Positions 58,074 to 64,000 of a DNA stretch of 64,000 nucleotides are shown here, in pieces. Each line of letters starts with the position of its first letter. The first letter of the stretch is position 1. Position numbers and translations under genes: made by a program. The notes beneath the pieces are model-generated. The model saw only the letters and a list, made by a program, of their open reading frames with translations. It made no database searches and was not told where the DNA came from. This stretch comes from Pseudalkalibacillus hwajinpoensis (GTDB taxonomy: Bacteria > Bacillota > Bacilli > Bacillales > Guptibacillaceae), in NCBI RefSeq assembly GCF_015234585.1, contig NZ_JADFCM010000008.1, positions 1,178,001 to 1,242,000 of the forward strand, in the 5' to 3' direction.

Positions 58074-59342
58074 ATGTTTATGAATTTTACACATCAAGAA
58101 GAACTAAAATCGCTATCGCAGAAAGCGGAAGAGAAAATCCAGCCAGCATTAAAAGAAATCGATGAGCGCGTTGAAGCGAACCAATACCGCGTTCTCGAGG
58201 CCTTTCACAAAAATCGTATTAGCGACTTTCATTTTACTCCATCTACAGGCTACGGCTATGACGATGATGGTAGAGATACGCTTGAAAAGCTTTATGCCGA
58301 TGTTTTCGGAGGAGACGCGGGGCTCGTTCGCCCGCAAATCGTCTCTGGTACGCATGCGATTTCAACTGCCTTATTTGGCATACTGCGACCAAACGATGAG
58401 CTTCTCTATATAACAGGTGCACCGTACGATACGTTAGAAGAAATCGTTGGCACACGTGGAGAAGGTAATGGTTCATTGAAAGACTTTCACATTGGCTATC
58501 AAGCGATTCCATTATTGGATGAAGCAGTGGATTATGATGCTGTTCGAAACGCGATCACAGCCCAAACAAAAATGATTGGCATTCAGCGCTCGAAAGGCTA
58601 TGCGAACCGACCATCGTTTACGATCTCTGAAATCGAAGAGATGATTGATTTTGTAAAATCAATCAAGGAAGACGTCATCGTTTTCGTTGATAACTGCTAC
58701 GGCGAGTTCGTGGAAGAGCAGGAGCCTTGTCACATTGGGGCAGATCTCATTGCAGGATCATTAATTAAAAATCCTGGCGCAGGTATCGTCAAAACTGGTG
58801 GTTACCTTGTAGGGAGAGAAGACTTGATTGAGCTTTGTGGCTATCGCTTAACGTCCCCTGGGATCGGACGGGAAGTTGGCGCTTCGCTTTATTCTCTACA
58901 AGAAATGTACCAGGGGATATTCCTAGCTCCGCACACGGTTGGGCAAGCGGTAAAAGGCGCTGTGTATAGCTCAGCCCTACTTGAAGAAGCTGGATTTAAT
59001 ACAACGCCACATTGGAACAGCAAGCGAACGGACCTCATTCAATCGGTTCAGTTTGATGATAGAGAGCGAATGGTCGCATTCTGTCAGGCGATTCAGGCGG
59101 CTTCTCCGGTGAATGCGCACGTTCGTCCGGAACCGGCTTATATGCCAGGATATGAGGATGACGTGATCATGGCAGCGGGTACGTTTATTCAAGGGGCAAG
59201 TCTTGAATTGTCAGCTGACGGACCACTCAGAGCTCCGTATGTTGCGTACGTTCAAGGTGGGCTCACTTTTGAACATGTGAAAATTAGCGTGCTTTGTGCC
59301 GTAGATGATTTATTGAATAAAGGTTTGATTACTGTCTCATAG
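58074..59342 (+). CDS. ynbB: YnbB, methionine gamma-lyase / aluminium-resistance family PLP protein
   Basis: 422-residue PLP-fold protein. Conserved family segments are FGGDAGLVRPQIVSGTHAIS, VDNCYGEFVEEQEP and GSLIKNPGAGIVKTGGYLVG (probable PLP lysine). AGGAG lies before the ATG. In B. subtilis glnR-glnA follow; here glnR is missing and glnA follows directly. The true substrate of the family is unclear. Confidence 0.88.
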   Translation: MFMNFTHQEELKSLSQKAEEKIQPALKEIDERVEANQYRVLEAFHKNRISDFHFTPSTGYGYDDDGRDTLEKLYADVFGGDAGLVRPQIVSGTHAISTALFGILRPNDELLYITGAPYDTLEEIVGTRGEGNGSLKDFHIGYQAIPLLDEAVDYDAVRNAITAQTKMIGIQRSKGYANRPSFTISEIEEMIDFVKSIKEDVIVFVDNCYGEFVEEQEPCHIGADLIAGSLIKNPGAGIVKTGGYLVGREDLIELCGYRLTSPGIGREVGASLYSLQEMYQGIFLAPHTVGQAVKGAVYSSALLEEAGFNTTPHWNSKRTDLIQSVQFDDRERMVAFCQAIQAASPVNAHVRPEPAYMPGYEDDVIMAAGTFIQGASLELSADGPLRAPYVAYVQGGLTFEHVKISVLCAVDDLLNKGLITVS

Positions 59343-59349
59343 GGTATTT

Positions 59350-59380
59350 AGGTAGGGATTTATTCCCTGCCTTTTTTTTG
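59350..59380 (+). terminator. Intrinsic terminator after ynbB
   Basis: AGGTAGGGA/TCCCTGCCT stem with a T-tail of eight. Confidence 0.85.
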
Positions 59381-59392
59381 TTCTAAAAAGCA

Positions 59393-59409
59393 TGTGAGAT
59401 TACCTCACG
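59393..59409 (+). promoter_or_regulatory. GlnR/TnrA-type operator of glnA
   Basis: TGTGA-GATTACC-TCACG matches the consensus TGTNA-N7-TNACA with one mismatch. A likely -10 TATGAT (59440-59445) lies 30 nt downstream, with no clear -35. Nitrogen control of glnA is therefore likely even though glnR is not next to it. Confidence 0.65.
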
Positions 59410-59471
59410 CACTTTAACACGATAACGTGAATGTTCGTGTATGATGAGTGTAAGTGAAGAAGGGAGTGGCA

Positions 59472-59517
59472 ATTTCGAATGTTAATGCGATTCTGAATTT
59501 TTGAATTGCTTCGAAAT
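59472..59517. repeat. Inverted repeat in the glnA leader
   Basis: ATTTCGAA (59472-59479) and TTCGAAAT (59510-59517) flank a 30-nt interior that contains ATTC/GAAT. It lies in the untranslated leader and may form an mRNA stem. Confidence 0.5.
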
Positions 59518-59623
59518 GTACTCATTTGACGAGTCGAGCATAAGGAAAGCACACATAAACTCGTACAGGTATTCTAGCGGATTCACTAAAATCTTTTTAT
59601 TTCTTAAGGAGGATTCATTTTAC

Positions 59624-60961
59624 ATGTCGAACAAATTCACAGCAGACGATATTAAGAAAATGGCGCAGGACGAGAACGTTAAGTTCATTCGCTTGCAGTT
59701 TACTGACCTACTAGGAATTATTAAGAACGTTGAAATTCCGGTTGATCAGCTTGAGAAAGCTCTTGATAATAAAATGATGTTTGACGGTTCTTCAATCGAA
59801 GGTTTTGTACGTATTGAAGAGTCTGATATGTATCTTTACCCGGATCTAGATTCATGGGTAGTCTTCCCATGGTCATCTGAAAAAGGAAGAGTAGCTCGTC
59901 TTATTTGTGACATCTACAGCCCGGATGGTACGCCATTCGAAGGGGATCCTCGTTCAGTTCTAAAACGCGTTCTAAAAGAAATGGAAGAGCTTGGTTTCTC
60001 TGACTTCAACATTGGACCAGAGCCAGAATTCTTCCTATTCAAAATGGACGAAAACGGTGAACCAACGCTTGAACTAAACGACAAAGGCGGATACTTCGAC
60101 CTAGCGCCAACAGACCTTGGTGAAAACTGCCGTCGTGATATCGTTCTTGAGCTTGAAGACATGGGCTTTGAAATTGAAGCATCTCACCATGAAGTAGCTC
60201 CTGGACAGCACGAAATCGACTTTAAATATGCTGATGCACTAACAACGTGTGACAACATCCAGACGTTCAAGCTAGCGGTTAAAACGATCGCTCGTCAGCA
60301 CGGCCTACACGCAACGTTCATGCCGAAGCCACTATTCGGTGTTAACGGATCTGGTATGCATGCCAACATGTCCCTCTTCAAAGACGGAGTAAATGCATTC
60401 TACGAGCCGAAAGATGAGCTTGGCCTAAGCGAAACAGCACGTCAATTCATCGCTGGAACAATGAAGCACGCTGAAGCGTTCACAGCAATCACGAACCCGA
60501 CGATCAACTCTTACAAGCGTCTTGTTCCTGGATACGAAGCTCCTTGCTACGTAGCATGGTCTCTTCGTAACCGTAGCCCGCTTATCCGTGTTCCTGCTTC
60601 CCGCGGAATCAGCACACGTATCGAAGTACGTAGCGTAGATCCATCTGCGAACCCGTACCTTGCAATGGCAGCATTACTTGCAGCTGGACTTGACGGCATC
60701 AAGAACAAAATGACGCCACCAGCTCCAACAGAGCGCAACATCTACGTGATGGATAAGCAAGAACGCGTTGAAGAAGGCATCACAGACCTTCCAGCAACAC
60801 TACACGATGCGCTTGAACTTCTTAAGAAAGACGAAGTGATGATGAAAGCACTAGGCGAGCACGCAGCCGAGCACTTCATCGAAGCAAAAGAGATCGAATG
60901 GGATATGTTCCGTACGCAAGTACACCCTTGGGAACGCGAACAGTATATGACGACTTATTAA
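59624..60961 (+). CDS. glnA: Glutamine synthetase, type I
   Basis: Makes glutamine from glutamate, ammonia and ATP. 445 residues, the normal GSI-alpha length. Active-site motifs [35 protein letters not shown] and [17 protein letters not shown] [12 protein letters not shown] are present. The ATG at 59624 follows AAGGAGG; the 41-codon upstream extension lies in the leader and was rejected. In B. subtilis this enzyme also controls GlnR and TnrA when feedback-inhibited. Confidence 0.98.
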   Translation: MSNKFTADDIKKMAQDENVKFIRLQFTDLLGIIKNVEIPVDQLEKALDNKMMFDGSSIEGFVRIEESDMYLYPDLDSWVVFPWSSEKGRVARLICDIYSPDGTPFEGDPRSVLKRVLKEMEELGFSDFNIGPEPEFFLFKMDENGEPTLELNDKGGYFDLAPTDLGENCRRDIVLELEDMGFEIEASHHEVAPGQHEIDFKYADALTTCDNIQTFKLAVKTIARQHGLHATFMPKPLFGVNGSGMHANMSLFKDGVNAFYEPKDELGLSETARQFIAGTMKHAEAFTAITNPTINSYKRLVPGYEAPCYVAWSLRNRSPLIRVPASRGISTRIEVRSVDPSANPYLAMAALLAAGLDGIKNKMTPPAPTERNIYVMDKQERVEEGITDLPATLHDALELLKKDEVMMKALGEHAAEHFIEAKEIEWDMFRTQVHPWEREQYMTTY

Positions 60962-60973
60962 GATATAAGAATG

Positions 60974-61011
60974 ACCCCTCGACACGGTTGTGTTGAGGGG
61001 TTTTGTTTTTG
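60974..61011 (+). terminator. Intrinsic terminator after glnA
   Basis: CCCCTCGACAC/GTGTTGAGGGG (11 bp, one G-T pair), GGTT loop and TTTTGTTTTT. The rest of the gap to 61244 shows nothing recognisable. Confidence 0.92.
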
Positions 61012-61244
61012 AGTTTTTCAGAATTGCTGCGAAGGTTTTCGTAATTCATACTAGAATATAAGAACTGAATTGTAATTGAAATATATTTAAAGCAGCATAC
61101 CCCATCAAAATAGAATAGGAAATGCCGCTTTTTATAATGATCATATTTATATTAGAAGAGTGTATGAGTAGTCTGTATCATAAGAACAGTACTATTGATG
61201 ACAGATGCAATAGAAGTTTGCTTGTTTTAAGCTCAAGAAATGAT

Positions 61245-62915
61245 CTAAATTACTATTCTTGATGCAACCTCTCCTCTAACTAGCTCATAAGTCCGATACC
61301 CACCATCAAGATTAACCGCCTCAAAACCATTCTCCCTAAGAATACGCGTCGCAATATACCCACGTAGTCCAACCTGACAATGAACATAAATCTTTTCATC
61401 CTGCGGCAGTTCATGAAGCTTACTCCGTAATTCATCCACTGGAAGATTAATAGCTCCTTTAATAAATCCATTCTTGAATTCTGATGGAGTTCGTACGTCA
61501 ATAAGCGTACCGCCGTTTTCCACAATTGCATCAATCTCATGCCACTGAACGGTTTCAATCATACCTTCAACGATGTTACTTGCTACATATCCCGCCATAT
61601 TCACCGGATCTTTCGCTGAAGAGTAAGGAGGGGCGTAAGCAAGTTCTAAGTCAGGCAGGTCGAGAACGGTTAAGCCTCCTTTAATCGCGGTGGCGATGAC
61701 ATCGATTCGCTTATCTACGCCATCCTTACCGACTGCTTGAGCACCGAAGATCTTTCCGGTTTCTTTATCAAAAATAAGCTTCAAGGCAATAGGGGAGGCG
61801 TTTGGATAATATCCTGCGTGTGAACCTGGGTGAACGTGCACAACTTCATAAGCAATGCTAAGGCTTTTTAAGGTCTTTTCATTATTACCGGTCGTTGCAA
61901 CGGTGTAGTCAAACACTTTGGCAATGGATGTTCCGAGTGTCCCTTTATAAGGTGTTTTTTTGCCGTAAATGTTATCAGCAACGAGGCGTCCCTGTCTGTT
62001 TGCTGGCCATGCTAAAGGAATCATGGTTGGTTGCTTATTAATGTAACATTTTACTTCAATGGCATCACCAATCGCATAAATGGAAGGATCACTCGTTTGG
62101 AGGTATTCGTTTACTTGAATTCCGCCTCGTGTTCCTACAGATAAACCGGCATGGACAGCTAGTTCATTTTCAGGGCGGACGCCAATTGACAAAATGATCA
62201 GGTCCGTAGCGATTTCTTTTCCGCTTATGGTGAGCACTTTCGTTCCATTGCTTTCGAACGCCTTTACTCCGTCATTTAAAATCAAATTAATGCCTTTATT
62301 CATAAGGTGCTGGTGAACGATTGCGGCCATTTCATAATCGAGTGGTGGCATAATTTGATTTGCCATTTCAATTAGAGTGACGTTCATGCCAAGGTCGCTC
62401 AAGTTTTCAGCCATTTCAACCCCGATAAAGCCACCGCCTATAACAACAGCTTGTGATGGCTTCTCTTCATCAACATAAGATTTGATCCGATCGGTATCAG
62501 GAATATTGCGAAGCGTAAAGAGTGCCTTTGCTTCATTGAGCCCAGGGATCGGTGGCACAATCGGACGCGCTCCTGGTGAGAGAATCAGTTGGTCATACGT
62601 TTCCTCGTAAGTTCGACCGGATTTTAAATCGTGCACAGAGATGGATTTTTTTGCACGATCAATTCGTGTGACTTCGCTCAAGGTACGAATATCAAAGTTA
62701 TACCTTGCTGTCATGCCTTCTGGTGTTTGGACGAGTAGTTTCTTGCGGTCTTCAATCGTTCCACCTATATAGTAAGGGAGCCCACAGTTGGCGTAAGAAA
62801 TATACTCACCTTTATCAAACATAACAATTTCTGCGGTTTCATCTAATCTCCTTAAACGAGCTGCCGCTGTTGAGCCACCAGCTACGCCACCAACAATTAC
62901 AATTTTCTTACTCAT
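61245..62915 (-). CDS. CoA-disulfide reductase with fused rhodanese domain
   Basis: 556-residue FAD/NAD(P)H flavoprotein. The N-terminal FAD motif VGGVAGGSTAAARLRRL, the active-site Cys in SYANCGLPYY (single Cys of CoA-disulfide/persulfide reductases), an NAD motif VIGGGFIGVEMAENL and a C-terminal rhodanese domain (residues about 460-556) with active loop CQVGLRGY are all intact. It would reduce CoA disulfide or CoA persulfide and handle sulfane sulfur. AAAGGAGA precedes the ATG on the minus strand. It is divergent from the NlpC/P60 gene and convergent with glnA. Confidence 0.93.
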   Translation of the reverse strand: MSKKIVIVGGVAGGSTAAARLRRLDETAEIVMFDKGEYISYANCGLPYYIGGTIEDRKKLLVQTPEGMTARYNFDIRTLSEVTRIDRAKKSISVHDLKSGRTYEETYDQLILSPGARPIVPPIPGLNEAKALFTLRNIPDTDRIKSYVDEEKPSQAVVIGGGFIGVEMAENLSDLGMNVTLIEMANQIMPPLDYEMAAIVHQHLMNKGINLILNDGVKAFESNGTKVLTISGKEIATDLIILSIGVRPENELAVHAGLSVGTRGGIQVNEYLQTSDPSIYAIGDAIEVKCYINKQPTMIPLAWPANRQGRLVADNIYGKKTPYKGTLGTSIAKVFDYTVATTGNNEKTLKSLSIAYEVVHVHPGSHAGYYPNASPIALKLIFDKETGKIFGAQAVGKDGVDKRIDVIATAIKGGLTVLDLPDLELAYAPPYSSAKDPVNMAGYVASNIVEGMIETVQWHEIDAIVENGGTLIDVRTPSEFKNGFIKGAINLPVDELRSKLHELPQDEKIYVHCQVGLRGYIATRILRENGFEAVNLDGGYRTYELVRGEVASRIVI

Positions 62916-62935
62916 ATGATCGTCTCCTTTTTAAT

Positions 62936-62967
62936 TACCTATAGGGGTATTTGACTCTTTTATTATA
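62936..62967 (-). promoter_or_regulatory. Promoter -10 and CsoR/CstR-like operator of the CoA-disulfide reductase gene
   Basis: On the minus strand, TATAAT (62967-62962) is followed by TACCCCTATAGGTA (62949-62936), a near-palindrome of the type bound by CsoR-family regulators, including the persulfide sensor CstR that controls rhodanese/sulfide genes. The gap 62916-63238 otherwise contains about 270 nt in which I see no gene and no clear promoter for the rightward gene. Confidence 0.5.
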
Positions 62968-63238
62968 TTTCATTATTGTGGGGAAAAATGTGATGGTTCT
63001 CACATTTAATTGAATGATGTCACATCTAGTAACATTGAAAATGCTTTTTGTAAAAGTTATCATTCAGGCTTAATCACAGTGAAACCACATGATCGAACTT
63101 TTCTGTTAGACTAGGTGAATCGGCTCGAAGAAGTGTGGAAATCACACGGCATATAGGTTACTAGTAGTTACATATCATAAATTTTTATTTATCTATCAAG
63201 TTGCTAAACTTCAGCTAGAATCGGTAGGAGGAATTTAC

Positions 63239-63997
63239 ATGAACAAATCTAGATTAACCGCACGAAAATATATTGCTTCATCTACTTTGGTGGCCGCGAT
63301 GGTCTTTTCTCCGGTCTTAAGTGAAGGAGCATTTGCTAAGGTCGACTCAAATGATGTGAAGCAAAGCGATTCAGCTAATTCATCAATCAATGTTCTGATC
63401 GGGGACCGTGGCGAGGCTGTTACGGCACTACAAACAGAACTGGAATCTCTCGGTTATTATTCATATAACTTGGATGGTATTTATGGTCAGATTACAGAAG
63501 ATGCCGTTGAAGAATTTCAAGAAGACGAGGGACTTACTGTAGACGGTATAGCTGGACCTGAGGTTATGGGTGCACTATCCTCAAGTGAATCCGAAGCGAC
63601 TGAAACGTCAGATGACGCTCCTACTGAATCCGTTTCCGAATCCGAAGTGGTTTCCATTGCGGAAAGCTTAATTGGAACACCATATGTATGGGGCGGCACG
63701 ACTCCAGACGGGTTTGACAGCAGTGGGTTCATCCAGTATGTGTTTAACGAAGCTGGAGTCGACTTATCAAGAACGGAACGTGATATGTGGAAATATGACG
63801 GGACAGAAGTAGAGTCTCCAGCGATCGGGGATGTTGTCTTTTTTGAAGGCACTTATGATGTAGAAGGAGCTTCACATAGCGGAATCTATATCGGCGACAA
63901 CCAAATTATCCACGCAGGTAGCGGCGGGGTGGAAGTCACTGATCTTAGCTACGATTTTTGGCAAGACCATTATTTAGGCGTTAAGTCATTCAAATAA
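63239..63997 (+). CDS. Secreted peptidoglycan-binding NlpC/P60-like protein with Ser in place of catalytic Cys
   Basis: 252 residues: signal peptide (about residues 1-33, ending AFAK), a PG_binding_1 domain (about 50-112, GDRGEAVTALQTELESLGYY), a Ser/Glu/Thr linker, then an NlpC/P60 domain (138-252). The domain has GTPYVWGGTTPDGFD and the His of ASHSGIYIGDNQIIHAG. The catalytic motif DCSG reads DSSG: codon 161 (63719-63721) is AGC. If real, hydrolase activity is lost or changed, and the protein may bind wall without cutting it. AGGAGGAATT precedes the ATG. It is the last gene of the window. Confidence 0.88.
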   Translation: MNKSRLTARKYIASSTLVAAMVFSPVLSEGAFAKVDSNDVKQSDSANSSINVLIGDRGEAVTALQTELESLGYYSYNLDGIYGQITEDAVEEFQEDEGLTVDGIAGPEVMGALSSSESEATETSDDAPTESVSESEVVSIAESLIGTPYVWGGTTPDGFDSSGFIQYVFNEAGVDLSRTERDMWKYDGTEVESPAIGDVVFFEGTYDVEGASHSGIYIGDNQIIHAGSGGVEVTDLSYDFWQDHYLGVKSFK

Positions 63998-64000
63998 CCA

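Noticed and set aside
59501..59623. 41-residue N-terminal extension of glutamine synthetase, or a glnR remnant
   Set aside because: No binding site upstream; AAGGAGG precedes 59624; the translated leader shows no HTH or MerR-like sequence.

Overview
The window is a 64-kb piece of the chromosome of an endospore-forming, low-to-moderate GC Firmicute of the family Bacillaceae. The evidence is gene content and order. It follows the Bacillus subtilis segment infB-ylxP-rbfA-truB-ribF-rpsO-pnp-ylxY-mlpA-ymxH-spoVF-asd-dapG-dapA-tepA-ylzJ-spoIIIE-ymfFHIJKM-pgsA-cinA-recA-rny-ymdB-spoVS-tdh-kbl-miaB-ricA-cotE-mutS-mutL-miaA-hfq-spoVK-hflX-ynbB-glnA almost gene for gene. Sporulation genes (dpaAB, ylxY, spoVS, cotE, spoVK, tepA) show that it forms spores. 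The species cannot be fixed from sequence reading alone.

Layout. 1-6 kb: end of the nusA-infB translation operon, rpsO with a probable S15-binding leader, and pnp. 6-15 kb: sporulation and cell-wall precursor genes (ylxY, mlpA, ymxH, dipicolinate synthase dpaAB, then asd-dapG-dapA, which make its precursor), followed by tepA and ylzJ. 15-22.5 kb: spoIIIE and a four-gene Nup/BMP-type nucleoside ABC importer. 22.5-23.2 kb: a tandem array of about 119-nt structured repeats. 23.2-32.7 kb: ymfF-ymfH-ymfI-ymfJ-ymfK-rodZ-pgsA, a frameshifted cinA and a DEAD-box helicase. 32.7-37 kb: recA with an SOS box, rny, ymdB, and spoVS with a clear SigH promoter. 37-43.3 kb: metabolic genes (M19 dipeptidase, 2-oxoacid:acceptor oxidoreductase korAB, threonine degradation tdh-kbl). 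43.3-54 kb: miaB-ricA, two accessory genes, cotE, a second copy of the structured repeat (two units), mutS-mutL-miaA-hfq. 54-64 kb: a degenerate tyrosine recombinase on the minus strand, two small genes, spoVK, hflX, ynbB, glnA without glnR, a CoA-disulfide reductase/rhodanese fusion on the minus strand, and a secreted NlpC/P60 protein whose nucleophile Cys is Ser.

Nearly all genes are on the plus strand, with intrinsic terminators between operons. The most interesting non-coding signal is the repeat family at 22574-23163 and 47941-48165. Seven roughly 119-nt units share a nested four-stem fold. Stem sequences differ between units, but pairing is kept by compensatory changes. Both arrays lie in the same orientation and end just before a promoter (ymfF, mutS). 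Other points worth checking are the Cys-to-Ser NlpC/P60 protein, the recombinase lacking two catalytic residues, the single-base frameshift in cinA, the loss of glnR and rnjB from their usual places, an 18-codon upstream ORF at 45720, and a CsoR/CstR-like operator before the CoA-disulfide reductase gene.
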